A stretch of 64,000 nucleotides of DNA from Drosophila persimilis (Eukaryota > Arthropoda > Insecta > Diptera > Drosophilidae): the NCBI RefSeq assembly GCF_003286085.1, contig NW_020825289.1, positions 3,038,001-3,102,000 of the forward strand, written 5' to 3'. The notes under the pieces were generated by a model. The model saw only the letters and a program-made list of their open reading frames with translations, was not told the origin of the DNA and did not search any database. The translations under genes and the position numbers were made by a program. The first letter of the stretch is position 1. Every line of letters starts with the position of its first letter. Shown here one piece after another: positions 12,401 through 24,269 of this stretch.

Positions 12401-13492
12401 GTGTATAAACGGAAATTCAATGTCCTCTATACATATAAATTAATTTGAATATTAGAAACAAAGTTTTTCTCTCAAACTAGTTTTTGGACTCTTCCAGTAT
12501 TCATTCGTGCATCAATATGAAGGGTATATTTGAATATTCAACCAGATTGCTTTAAAAATTAGACCATTAGATACACATAGTCGTATGGACATAGTTGAAT
12601 AAAAAGTCAAGAATATATATTAAATGTATCTTATAGCATCGGATTTGGTTCGGCTTTGGAAAGACATATTCTGCAGCATTGTCATTTAAAAGATATTAAG
12701 TCAGTTTTCCGTCTGGTTGCGTTACCTTTGCGGGTGATGCAGATGATGATGCTGATGTAGATGTCCGAGTGACACGTTGCCCATTCCCGGGCGCTGCTGA
12801 CAGTATTGATGAAACTCTAAATAGTTGACCGCGTTGGATCCTGTCCCTTGCACCGCTGCGTTCGCTGGGACACCACTGTTTCTATGGGGACGGTCCAGAA
12901 AAATCGCTGTGTATTGTGGAGGATATCCTTCTGCCACAGACGTCACTGTGGGCGTGGGAGACCCAAGTGCATTGGTAGAGCACTTCGTCTTGGCTTGGGC
13001 CTTGTCAGCCTTCCGCCGCATTCGCTTGCCTTGCCTAGATTCTGAGTCGGACCGCGAACAGTCTAGAGCAAGGGTTTGAGCTGCTGGAACGCACAGCGAA
13101 GTTGGGATCTGCAACTCACTGTAGGAGCTGGACTCTAGTATGTTGCTCTCTGAAGTGGTGCGATTCAATATGAATTGTTCAAATTCAGACTCTTCCTCGC
13201 GTTCTCCTTGCTGAATTTCCAGGAGCGATGCATGTTCCTCTGACAATTCGTTCTCGTTTATGGTTGGACTTGCGCTGCTAAGTGCGCTGGAGCTCGACAT
13301 AACACAGGGACTTCGATGGTTGTAGATACTATTGCTGCTCTGACTGTAACTAATTACTATTTCCGGTACAACAAAGTGTGACTGATTTCCCAGGAACTGG
13401 ACCTTTGCATGGGAGTGCTCACAACTCATGGAGCCCAGCATTGTGCCGTTTTCGAAAACTACTGTAGTTGGAGGCGTAGATGTCGATGCCAT
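9433..13492 (-). CDS. Two-pass membrane protein with PPxY motifs, three exons, function unknown
   Basis: Minus-strand exons 13492-12726, 10316-9705 and 9643-9433 join in frame (1590 nt, 529 aa) through GT-AG introns of 2409 and 61 bp. I do not recognise the family. Residues 1-256 are polar and Ser/Thr-rich with an acidic patch (EREEESEFEQF), a basic patch (GKRMRRKADK) and a His-rich end (HLHQHHHLHH). Two hydrophobic spans follow at about 308-330 (LPFVIGIFALGG) and 341-363 (LLMIGIGVSLLVISG), separated by only ten residues. Next come a Cys-rich segment (CPCFRRMETCRNC, 374-386), PPSY at 411-414, an eight-Ala run, PPLY at 450-453 and an acidic C-tail. This fits a hairpin membrane protein with cytosolic ends; PPxY motifs usually bind WW domains, such as those of Nedd4-type ubiquitin ligases (inference). 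The ATG at 13492 was preferred because the frame upstream has only a GTG directly after a stop. Intron 1 holds a decayed DINE copy. Confidence 0.88.
10853..11272 (+). mobile_element. Diverged DINE-1-like element in intron 1 of the two-pass membrane gene
   Basis: It starts with a mutated head (GCGAGGGAGAACGTTGTGAG) and contains GTGGATGCCACAGATTTT, a GGACGGACGGACGG tract, GACTCGGCTATT and TGATCAAAAATATATA. The tail palindrome is lost. It is shorter and more mutated than the full copies, so older. Confidence 0.7.
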
Positions 13493-13903
13493 CACACAAA
13501 TAGAAGAATTGTCGAAACAGACAGGTATCACTTAAAAATCACAATCACTTGCTAAGCCTTTCGCTTTCTTTCACTATGGTCCCTAAAATCCAAACTCTGA
13601 ACCAACTCCGAAATACAGACCAGCTCATTCAGATAACACACACCACACCATTCACTATTGATACCCCGATTCGCTACACGGGCATATTGTATTACTTCAT
13701 ATTATTCACCACCGAAAAGCCAGTTATTTCGAAACTATGGCCGATCACGATCACGAGCGCCAGAACCGTATTTTGTATTTGAACCTTTCGGGCCCACGTA
13801 CCGCCAAAAATTGATTTGTATTTTGTATTGATGCCTGTTGTGAGTCTACGGCTTCTCTTACTTCTGGTTTTTCAACTTTTCCTGCTTGCCGACGCCGACG
13901 CTG
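13493..13903. other. 5' flank of the two-pass membrane gene
   Basis: Region upstream of the minus-strand gene's start codon, expected to contain its 5' UTR and promoter. I could not identify a TATA box or a confident initiator. It ends at the 5-bp target duplication CGCTG (13899-13903) of the adjacent MITE. Confidence 0.35.
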
Positions 13904-14279
13904 CACAGTGGGTGAAACGGCTAATCTAGCGTATACAAAATAACATCTTCGAAAGTAAAAAAGATATCGCCTTCCTGTTTTTACATATGTGTATTATGAA
14001 TCATAGAATATTATTATACACAATTTTTTTTAAATTATTTTAAATTTTTCATTTTTATTTAATAATAATAAAACAAATATACACATCTGATTATTGGTAA
14101 AAACTAGTAAAGAAAAAATATAAAATATTATTCGGAATGATATTCTGGTTGGATCCATATCCTAAGACACACTTAAAATTTCTGAATTCTGGAAAAAGTG
14201 ACCGTTTTAAGGAAGATTACCAATTGATACAAGTTTTAGACTAGACACGTCTAGATATTTGGCCGTTTCACCCACTGTG
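13904..14279. mobile_element. Transib-like MITE with 18-bp perfect TIRs and 5-bp TSD
   Basis: The left end CACAGTGGGTGAAACGGC is exactly inverted at the right end (GCCGTTTCACCCACTGTG). The element is flanked by a perfect direct repeat CGCTG (13899-13903 and 14280-14284). The 376-bp AT-rich interior has no coding capacity. A CAC(A/T)(A/G)TG-type terminus and a GC-rich 5-bp target duplication are the hallmarks of the Transib superfamily (family knowledge). Class membership is inference because no transposase is present. Confidence 0.75.
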
Positions 14280-14284
14280 CGCTG

Positions 14285-15500
14285 ACTTCAATGGCGTCGG
14301 TATTGTGCTTCAAATTTCGAACAACCACCACCATCACTACCAACATCGGCTTCTGCGCTGGTGACTTGAAATGGATAATATGATGCTTCTCACTGCAGCT
14401 GTAAGAGTATACACAGATACACCCTCATACTCACCCTCGCTAATGTCCCCAGAGAAGAAAGATGAGCCTGCTCGCTCTTTCTCTCTCCCTCGCTCTCTCT
14501 CTCTCACTAGCCATTGCTCTCAGAATGGCTTCCGGCGCGGATTTGGTGGTGCAGATGTAAGTGTCTTAAAAGTAGCATTAAAATAGATATGTCTGCGTAG
14601 TAGTGCGCAGAAAATAAAGCCAACGAAACAAATGTTTGGTTAAAACAAAATCATGCGTTTTTATCATTTCTCTGCCACTTTTTCCTTTGCTAAATCAGGT
14701 AATTTGTATCGAGAGAAAATTGCAAGCAATATTTGTCAATGTGCTACTTGAAGTCCAATCTAACATCCCTGTCCTGCTGATAACTAAAGTGAGGGCACCA
14801 GCAACCCCGAAGGCTTTTAAGAACAATTTAGTACCATTGCAGAGGCGAACCCGATTTTCGCAAGATGTTTGCGACCCACATAAAAGGATCTCTGACAACA
14901 AAAAACATACGAGGTCACGTAGACCAGTCATTAAGAAAGTGGAGCTTGTGATAAGGCTGTGCCAGACAGCTAGACAAACTTCCAGCTTTTATTAAATCTT
15001 TTCCTATCGAAATCCGTACAGTATACAAAGATTCACCTTTGAGCCGGAAATCAATACTGGTGATTATTCTTACTTTATCTCGACAGGAAATTAAAATAGT
15101 AATAACTAGATTTCAAAAGCTGATCTCATTATACAGAGCATTAGCTTTTCAAATTCAAAAATATGTATGAATCACTAAGAATACGAATACATTAAGAAAT
15201 GTTGGCTGTTTTTAGCGATGAATTAAATCTGATCACACTTCATGTTCATGTACATTGTATGTACATGTATATATTTACATACATACATATGTACAGGTTT
15301 TGTTAAATTTTGTTTTTTATCATCCGAAACCACTTTCCACTTTTACTTTTTTGCACTTGGTACTCAGTCAGTGAGCTTATGATTCATGTAACTTATACCA
15401 TATATTTTAGTACCGCTGTTCGCGAAAGTGATTTTTTGGTTAATGCAGGGAGGGGGATCTCTCGGCGTTCTGATAATGTTCATTCTAGCACTTCGTTTAG
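14285..15500. other. Intergenic region, no gene identified
   Basis: Contains a CT-rich run (TCTTTCTCTCTCCCTCGCTC and more, about 14475-14506) and an ORF at 14636-14995 with no recognisable domain. (TATG)n/(CATA)n microsatellites occur around 15240-15295. Nothing here can be supported as a gene. Confidence 0.35.
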
Positions 15501-15797
15501 CTCGTATCTTCAAAATTGTGGATGCCACAGATTTTCGTCGTTTGTGGGGGCGGAAGGGGTCGTCGCGAAATCTTGAAATACGTCTTTAACAGTTTAATAT
15601 CACACAAGTCTGGATGCAGAATTTGATTACTGTAGCTCTTATAGTCACTGACATCTAAGCGCCCATCAAGACAGACTGACGCACAAACAGATTTACCTTT
15701 ACAAAGCTAAATATATGTATATCGGCCCGGCTATTGATGCTAACACATCCATGACAAAACTAATATATCCCTAAACTCTTCGAGTACCTGGTATAAA
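15501..15797 (+). mobile_element. Diverged DINE-1-like fragment
   Basis: Starts inside the element at CTCGTATCTTCAAAATTGTG, then GATGCCACAGATTTTCGTCG and GGGGGCGGAAGGGG, and ends with a mutated tail (CGAGTACCTGGTATAAA). The head and the GGAC array are missing or decayed. Confidence 0.65.
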
Positions 15798-17095
15798 TAG
15801 GTATTTACTATCAATTGCAGAGTGGGAGTGAGCATTATAATATTTTTATAATCGAAGAAGGACCTAACACAAGCAATAGAAGTTCCTGAATATGGTTTGC
15901 TTTGCCTTTAAAATCTTACAAGTATATTTCCATGACTTTAGCCCAGCGTAAATGAATCAAATCGATTTTTCATTATCTTTTTACTCGCCAATGTTTCTTT
16001 TTCTCTTTTTAAGCAGTTATATGGACTTCCATTTGACAAAGGACTGTATATATGTAAATCTTTGAATAAAGTTATGAGTTGGTAGAGTAGATCTGCTTAA
16101 TCTGTCAGAAAGAACGCCCATTCTTTTGTTTTTCGAAAATTGGACCGCCAACCGTTCTGTATCGGTGTTCTGGTAAAAGTATCAGAGCTTCCGCACAAAG
16201 GATCTCTTGACATATCTATAGCCCTAACAAGAGCTAGAGCTGTACGAGTGTGTATGTACATATGTATGTATAAAAGATAATTTTATGAACAGGCAAATGG
16301 GTGAAATGTTCCAGCCGATGCACAAAAGACCACAGATCGCTTCAGTGCCAGTCTTAGAGATCCCAAAATGGGAAAGATAAAAGCCGATTTACGAAAAAGA
16401 AACATCTGCTTCAAACCATTCTAAAAATTCTTTCCCAAAATTCAGGCGGCAGTGCAGCGGACAAACGACGCGACGCATAGAGGCGGTAAATGAATGAGGA
16501 TGACGAGACGAACAGTACATAAACGAAACAATAGGTAGAAGCGAACAAATGTGTGCCACAAAATGAAGCACATAGGAATTGTATACGCCTGATTTAGCAG
16601 CCAGGCTGCTAGGCCTTTACATAGGAAGCAAAATGATGCTGTCAGGCAGCGGATTGAACCGAGCTCATGCCGCTTTCTGCGTGTGTGGTGGGATCAAATT
16701 GTGTCTGGGTCTTTGAATCCTTGAGACACGGATCCTGGATTGTTTTGGTAACATTTGGTGTTGTGGATATTTGTGCGTATGTACTGCGAAGCATAGTATA
16801 GAAAAGGCAAACGAGTTTCCGATTCTGATGACGATCGTTTAGCGGTTCAGTCGAAGCTTTGGCGTATAGACAATAGAGACAATAAAATCGTTAGATCGCT
16901 TTATTCAGAAATGTCTTGTCGACTGACAGGTTGTTCGGTAATACTGTGAAAATATTATAACATAGAGATTTCCCATGAAGCTGTAATTTTTCCCTACTAC
17001 TGATTATAGCGTACTGAAGGAACAAACCTAGTCTATCTGTGTAATTTGCCCGTCAGGCCGACCAACTGTTTCCTCAGTTTTTTTTAGCGTATGCC
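15798..17095. other. Intergenic region, no gene identified
   Basis: AT-rich spacer with scattered short ORFs that lack start context, splice sites or known motifs. I see no RNA gene and no further repeat that I can name. Confidence 0.3.
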
Positions 17096-18197
17096 TTTTT
17101 ATACCCGATACTCAAAATGAGTATTGTTATACCCGATACTCGAAATGAGTATTGTGGTATATTAGATTTGTGGTGGATGTGTGTAACGTCCAGAAGGAAT
17201 CGTTTCCGACCCCATAAAGTATATATATTCTTGATCAGCATCAATAGCCGAGTCGATTGAGCCATGTCTGTCTGTCCGTCTGTCCGTCCGTCCGTCTGTC
17301 CGTCCCCTCCAGCGCCTAATGCTCAAAGACTATAAGAGCTAGAGCAACGATGTTTTGGATCCAGACTTCTGTGATATGTCACTGCTACAAAAATATTTCA
17401 AAACTTCGCCCCGCCCCCTTCCGCCCCCACAAAGGACGAAAATCTGTGGCATCTACTTTTTTAAAGATACGAGAAAACTAAAAACGCAGAATCGTAGAGA
17501 ATGACCATATCTTTTAGACTGCGGAATCTCAATTGGATCGTATTATTATTATAGCCACCATCAAGAAAACAATTTCATTTTTTCTCGCCCTGTCTCTCTC
17601 TAACACACACGTAGGATAGGCGGCTTTGCTTAGAGTAAAACATTAGCGCCTAGATCTCAGAGACTATTAAAGCTAGAGCAACCAAATTTGGTATCCACAC
17701 TCCTAATATATCGGACCGAGACGAGTTTGTTTCAAAATTTCGCCACACCCCCTTCCGCCCCCGCAAAGGATGCAAATCTGGGGATATTCACAAATCTCAG
17801 AGACTATTAAAGCTAGAGTAACCAAATTTGGTATCCGCACTCCTGTTAGATCTCACTATAAAACGTATATCTCAAAATTTCGCCCCACCCCCTTCCGCCC
17901 ACACAAAGGACGAAAATCTGTTGCATCCACAATATTGCAGATTTGAGAAAACTAAAAACGCAGAATCATAGATACCGACCATATCTATCAGATTGCTGAA
18001 TCTGAAACAAATCAATTTGCTGTGGCTACGCAGCGCGTGACGTCACGCTCAGACTGATTTTCTGTCTCTCTCGCACGTACTCTTTGTCGTGTCGTTTAAT
18101 ATTAGCGGCGTCTGCCGGAGGAGAGCCATACTGACTTAGTATCGGGTATAACTGTAGAGTTGCGGTGTCCGCAGCAACTCACAACGTTCCCCCTCGT
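17096..18197 (-). mobile_element. Full-length DINE-1-like element, left arm of an inverted pair
   Basis: It runs from the inverted tail at 17096 to the inverted head ending CCCCCTCG at 18196. The tail unit with its palindrome is present twice with a 28-bp period (17101 and 17129). Private variants shared with the copy at 19217-20335, such as TCCCCAGAT followed by TGCATCCTTTGCGG (read in head-to-tail sense) and the CTAAGCAAAGCCGCC block, make these two each other's closest relatives here. Confidence 0.9.
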
Positions 18198-19216
18198 TTT
18201 TAATATTTCCCTTATGAAGTGGATTATCAATCAGACTGACGGCAGCCTAATTGATTTTTTCTACAGAAAGGAAGTACAAGGAAGACTTTTTTGCATATGG
18301 ATATGGAATTTTCATTTTTTCCTTATTTCCTTTCATAAAAGTGATATGGATTTCGGATGTGCCTAGTTTTTTAGGATTATTTACATAAGAATGCATATGT
18401 GTGTGTACATAAGGCTATTCTAAACCATTAATAAGCAGGAAACTGCTAATGATTGCCTTCCAAAGTGAAATCCGAAACCTCAAGTCATGCCATGAGAAGG
18501 CGTTTCGCAGGATGTGTGTCCTGCCGGTCGGCGCGGAGTGTTAGGATCTGTGGAATTCTGTGGTACGACAGATGTTAAAAGTGTCCAGAGTATAAGAAAG
18601 AGAGAAGATCAATTGGCTGCCACTCTATTGCTCATCTTGGTCGACAGCTGAAAAATGACGCCTGTAATTAATCAGGCACAAACAGTATATATACGGTTAT
18701 TTACATTAGTATAGTTAGTATATTAAAAAACAACAAACGTTGTGGACCTTGAATGTATCCTGTCCACTGGCAATCCCCTGGACCTGGACGTGTGTAACAC
18801 GTGTGGCAACAACGCCAGCAGGAGGAAAAGAAAACCATTCGAAAAATTTTTAGTCGCAGCTCACGTGCCGCGACACTATACTACCCGGTACTCAGTTTCT
18901 ATATATTTACATACATATGTACATAGCTCCAGTCTGGAGAACAGACAGATAGGATACATATATCGACTATAGCTGCTGATCTAGAATAATCGGAATCAAT
19001 ACTTTCTGGCTTTTACATACATCACATTTACACTCTTTGAGTACCTTGGTACACAAACGAAAACAGACACACAAACACATACGAATCTAAGCTGCATCTT
19101 TGAAATATTGTGTTACAGCTTAGAGAATAATACGCAGAGAAATGTTAAAATATTCTTATCACAAAAACAGAATCTATAGCTGGTACCAAGAAAGAGCAAT
19201 CTGCAAACTAAACATA
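18198..19216. other. 1.0-kb spacer between inverted DINE copies
   Basis: Contains no supported gene. About 18540-18720 (TGTTAGGATCTG onward, with TATATATA near 18688) has the look of a solo LTR fragment, but no matching second LTR or primer site could be shown. An ORF around 18742-18972 has CNTCGNNASRRKRK but no family I recognise. Confidence 0.3.
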
Positions 19217-20335
19217 ACGAGGGGGAACGTTGTGAGTTGCTGCGGACACCGCAACTCTACAGTTATACCCGATACTAAGTCAGTATGGCTCTCCTCCGGC
19301 AGACGCCGCTAATATTAAACGACACGACAAAGAGTGCGTGCGAGAGAGACAGAAAATCAGTCTGAGCGGGACGTCGGGCGCTGCGTAGCCACTGCAAATT
19401 GATTTGTTCCTTTTGGCTATAAAAATGATCTGATCTGATCCAGATTCAGCAATCTAATAGATATGGTCATTATCTATGATTCTGCGTTTTTAGTTTTCTC
19501 AAATCTGCAATATTGTGGATGCAACAGATTTTCGTCCTTTGTGTGGGCGGAAGGGGGTGGGGCGAAATTTTGAGATATACGTTTTATAGTGAGATCTAAC
19601 AGGAGTGCGGATACCAAATTTGGTTACTCTAGCTTTAATAGTCTCTGAGATTTATGAATATCCCCAGATCTGCATCCTTTGCGGGGGCGGAAGGGGGTGT
19701 GGCGAAATTTTGAAACAAACTCGTCTCGGTCCGATATATTAGGAGTGTGGATACCAAATTTGGTTGCTCTAGCTTTTATAGTCTCTGAGATCTAGGCGCT
19801 AATGTTTTACTCTAAGCAAAGCCGCCTATGCTACGTGTGTGTTAGAGAGAGACAGGGCGAGAAAAAATGAAATTGTTTTCTTGATGCTGGCTATAATAAT
19901 AATACGATCCAATTCAGATTCCGCAGTCTAAAAGATATCGTCATTCTCTACGATTCTGCGTTTTTGGTTTTCTTGTATCATTAAAACTGTGGATGCCACA
20001 GATTTTCGCCCTTTGTGGGGGCGGAAGTGGGCGGGGCAAAGTTTTGATATATTTTTGTAGCAGTGACATATCACAGAAGTCTGGATCCAAAACATCGTTG
20101 CTCTAGCTCTTATAGTCTTTGAGCACTAGGCGCTGAAGGGGACGGACAGACGGACGGACGGACAGACGGACAGACGGACAGACAGACATGGCTCAATCGA
20201 CTCGGCTATTGGTGCTGATCAAGAATATATATACTTTATGGGGTCGGAAACGATTCCTTCTGGACGTTACACACATACACTTTTACCACAAATCTAATAT
20301 ACCCCAATACTCATTTTGAGTATCGGGTATAAAAA
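19217..20335 (+). mobile_element. Full-length DINE-1-like element, right arm of an inverted pair
   Basis: Head ACGAGGGGGAACGTTGTGAG with the GAGTTGC/GCAACTC hairpin at the left; GGCTCTCCTCCGGCAGACGC; GCGAGAGAGACAGAAAATC; several CCACAGATTTTCG...GGGGGCGGAAG blocks; a GGACAGACGG array near 20143-20185; and the tail ending TGAGTATCGGGTATAAAA. This is the best full-length reference copy in the window (about 1.1 kb). No ORF of any length, so non-autonomous. Confidence 0.9.
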
Positions 20336-22339
20336 TGGCAGCCGATCCGGCTAAATTCAAATCTGAGAGAACAATACTGCTCGTGTTTTGAGAGCAACTT
20401 GAAAATGACTGTCCCAAAACCACGTGGCTTCAATGGTTGTCTGAAACCCGTTGAAAATACTTTGATGATCCTTATGAATCTATTTTAGCTAGGACAGTCA
20501 GAGATAAACAATTGACAATCACGTTTTCTTTCTTTTCCGACCATCGATTTGGAGATTGCAAGCTAGCTTGGGGCACTTAAAGTTGACTAGTTTGGCAGTA
20601 GCGTTGTTGGTGATGACAGTTAATATTTTAGCAAGTGTTATGTATTGGCAATGAAAATCCACCCCCGTACTTTCATCCCCACAATTTAGAGCCAAGTCTT
20701 CCTTTCCAATCCTTATTGACATTGTCTACGCAATCAAATGTCAACCCTTGAAAGTAAGAGAATATCGACTTTACTTACTTTACTTACTAAACGAAACCCA
20801 ATTTAATTTGACCAAACAAAGCGGCAAATAAATTGTCATTATTTGGGAGATGTGCCCACCGTTCTGGAAATGATTATGATTGCATGGCCATTGAGATGTT
20901 CTCGACTGTTTTATATGTATATGGTAATGCTCCCAAACATTTGATAAAATGTTTATTCTATACCAAATTGTATATCTACAGATTAAAATTGAATTATTTA
21001 ATAAGGCCAATAAGCTGATAAACAACTAAATAAACATTAAACAATGATCTACTTACTAAAACTACTATACCGTTCGGAATGAATCAGAGACATAACACTC
21101 CCGGCGATTCAACGAGTTTACGATTAAAAAATATGCGTACGTTTTGTATTCGGAACCCGAAAGAATGGCCAAATTCAAATCTGTTTTTGTGGGGGATATC
21201 GCCAGATCTAACAAATGTTTCATCAAAGTTAATGAATTCCTGAGTGGATGAGAAGTAGGAGATTGAGCGAGAGTAGTTGTACGGAGAGATGGAGTCATTG
21301 AAGATGCATTTTAGACTACGTGGGAAGGCAGATCAGATCGATAAATATGTTATAGAGGAATGAGGGAGAAAATGCCTCCATCACGCTGCTGTTTATCTAC
21401 TGAACTCTACATTTGTCACGTCTTCCATCACAACAGGGTGCAGACTTAGTTTTCCACCCTGTTTTGAGATAAGTCTCCATACAGACTGTTGGGTTGTTTT
21501 GTGATTAATACGTACCGATGCAAGTGCACTTTTTTACACAGGATTTTGGCTTTTTCATTATAGATAATTACACAGAAGGTAGATAATATCCCTTTCTTTC
21601 AGTCAGAATATTATTCTTAATATAGTACATATACACAAGAATATATATGTTTATATATAGAGACTTGAGCAGGCTGTGAAAAATCGTACGTCTCGATTTT
21701 GGGTTGAATTCAAATCCTTCATATTAGAAATAAATTGGTTGATGAAAAAATCAATTTGGGGTGAATCTGGCTAGTCACGTAATATATTCTCGGATGAGTC
21801 GTTTCGTTGTATAATGATATGAGGATGCAATCTATAAATAAAACTGAATTGCTTTTAATAGTTGAGGGTATTGTCAATGCAAAAAAAGCATAAAAGATTA
21901 TTCTTACTGACTGTGACGTTACTGAAAGAGAACTCATCTTTCAGGACGATACTGCAATTCTGCTGAAATTTTTGCCTATTATTATTATTATTAGTATTAT
22001 TTTTAATAATCTTATTATTAGTTTACAGGAAACAAATAAACTTATTGGAAACAAATTTTTTTTATTTGTTTTAAGCAGTTTTTTACTTAAAATTAATTTT
22101 TTCTTCAGTTTGTTTACAATCACCGAAAAAGCATAACAGACGTGTTGTTTTAATAATAATTCGTTTCCCAGTATATGTATGCCTTAGTATAGTCTTTTAT
22201 TGTAGTCGGGGCATGCCTTTCCCACCTGAGAAAAGAGACAAGAAGAAAAGTGTAGTGATATTTGGACGGTAATATCAAAGACTATACAATACTACAATAC
22301 AATATACAATATTATATAGTCTTTGGTAATATGCAATGA
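20336..22339. other. Intergenic region, no gene identified
   Basis: AT-rich DNA with several ORFs under 85 codons on both strands, none with a motif, splice pattern or composition that I trust. An (ATT)n-like run occurs around 21976-22020. Confidence 0.3.
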
Positions 22340-22440
22340 CTCACCATCAAGTGGCCCATGCGAGTATGCAAGGAAAAATTTGATGTACCAAACGGAAGGG
22401 ACAACGGTATATCGTTTCTAGTGTTTCTCGACGATTAGCT
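22340..22440 (-). mobile_element. Short LOA-type retrotransposon ORF1 remnant (tentative)
   Basis: TATGCAAGGAAAAATTTGAT...ACGGTATATCGTTTCTAG closely resembles 27743-27805, part of a LOA-like ORF1 remnant, and CAAGTGGCCC resembles 26535-26545 in the same element. The similarity was found by eye and is short. Confidence 0.35.
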
Positions 22441-22646
22441 CAAGATTAGCTAAAAATGCTGACGGTCAAAATTTCTGGTCCTCATGGAGCAAGCTTAGAC
22501 GCTAGCGAGAGAGTAGGCTAGCCCGAGAGCGTTACAGCAGCTCGGGGCTGCTGCTAAGCCGAGTACGAAAGATTGACACAGGCAATATAAAGAGACGAAA
22601 GAATTCCGTTGCATACACATATGCGGTAACAAAAAAATGATATTTA

Positions 22647-23422
22647 CAGTAGAGACCGGTTATAACGACACTCAAGGGACCGACGATTTTACGTCGTTAT
22701 ACCCGGAAGACGCTCTAACCGAAAGGAGACAAACAAATTTTGTTTTTTTTTCTTTATTTTATGGTTGCCATGTTCGTAATAGGTTTTTAAATAGAACAAA
22801 TTAATTTTGTAATCAAAAAAAAAAAACCATGTAACAAATTTAATTCAATAACACGTTTTTTTCATAGAAACTCGTATACATATACATAATTCATAATATG
22901 AAAAAATGAATTTCTATGTGTGGGTTATCTTTTTATTCTTATTTTAAATAATCATTATTTTTTTTAAATTTTTTATTGTTTAGCAGTTGTTTTTGGCATA
23001 TAAAAACAATCGCGCACAGCATTATTTAAACTTGATATGCTGTGCGTTAAGCTCTCGTCATTAAAATTTGAATGGAATCTATTCAAAATTTCTGCTGCCT
23101 TAAATCGCCAAATCATTGTCAATAAGAACATATTCATCCAGTTCTTTATTTGAAATCGGTGCCGATAATTGATAAATACATACATTTCTAACTGTGTCGC
23201 TTAATGCTTAATTTTTTTGGCATTATTTCGCTGTATTTTTCTTCGGCACGTCGCAATAGCCGGTTGAATTGTGAAAAATATTGTCGGCAAATGCGGAGAC
23301 GTACTAAGCGAAGGCCCTTTCATATAAGTTTGTATGGGGACCAACCAAGTCATCGAATTTTCGTCGCAATGACCTACGGACGGACGCTATAAGCAGAGTC
23401 GTTATAAGCGGACTCTACTAAA
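22647..23422. mobile_element. pogo/Tigger-like TIR transposon, degenerate
   Basis: The left end CAGTAGAGACCGGTTATAACG and the inverted right end TAGTAGAGTCCGCTTATAACG agree at about 22 of 27 positions, and the element is near a TA dinucleotide as expected for Tc1/mariner-pogo integration. The subterminal TTATAACGAC, TACGTCGTTATACCCGG and CGCTCTAACCG blocks are typical in style of Tigger/pogo ends (family knowledge). The interior has only short broken frames. Confidence 0.6.
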
Positions 23423-24269
23423 TTTTGGACAATAATTTACAATATTTAAGTTGCTTGACCCGACAGCTCGAAACAAAACAAAAACGCAGAATCGTAGAGA
23501 ATAGCTACATACATATATCATCAACATGTATCATTATTTTTTGATTATGGAGGAGTCTCACTTCCCCCAAAATTGGCAGAGATGATCAACACAGCTTATG
23601 AAAGGCGCTGGTGAACCGACCGGAAAAAGTACGCGATGTTCATATTAGCTGAAGCAGCTCCAGAATGTTGGCCCGAAAATTGGCCCTGGATAGTATACCA
23701 CCTTTACCACACCTACACACCACGTGCCTTATTTTCCTAATCAAAATTGTATTCAATATAGGTTCAAAAAACTTTTGGCCAGCTAACCTCAGTTTTTTTT
23801 CATACATACAGTTTCATACATGTCAGTTTTTGTCGAGTGACAAACCGATAATTTACTTGTGGCGGCGAGCTTTTGTCAGTTATCGATTCGATAATTGACA
23901 TTTGTCAATTTCATTAATCTATTAAATTTCATTTTCAACGTTATATAGAAATCCAATAAATGCAAATATTTAAAATACGCTAATCAAGTAGAAAATTGAT
24001 TCATAAATTGGATAAAATGATGTGTCCACGGCTGAGATATCTGTCTAGCTAGTAATACTCGACGGAATATCAAAAACGAAGAATATGTAAAATATAACTT
24101 GAATTAATCAGTATATTTAAGGTGTATTTACGATTTTTTAAATGAGACCGTACATTTTGGTATATTTCTGAGGGTCGGACTGTATATTTTAACGATAAAT
24201 CCGCGGTCACACTAATGAGCGTTGACAATACCACTAACCATACAGTTGTATGGTTTAGTGACAATACAA
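23423..24269. other. Intergenic region, no gene identified
   Basis: Mostly AT-rich. A higher-GC patch around 23540-23700 reads like a piece of coding or retroelement DNA but has no frame I can name. Confidence 0.3.

Noticed and set aside
12825-13079. Plus-strand ORF of 84 codons
   Set aside because: Antisense to exon 1 of the minus-strand gene.
14636-14995. 119-codon plus-strand ORF
   Set aside because: No motif or supporting splice or promoter signals; overlapped by a 78-codon ORF on the other strand.
18540-18720. Solo LTR in the spacer between the inverted DINE copies
   Set aside because: No target duplication, second LTR or primer-binding site could be found; kept only as a remark.
21065-21298. 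77-codon minus-strand ORF with an ATG
   Set aside because: No recognisable motif, no partner exon, AT-rich surroundings typical of chance frames.
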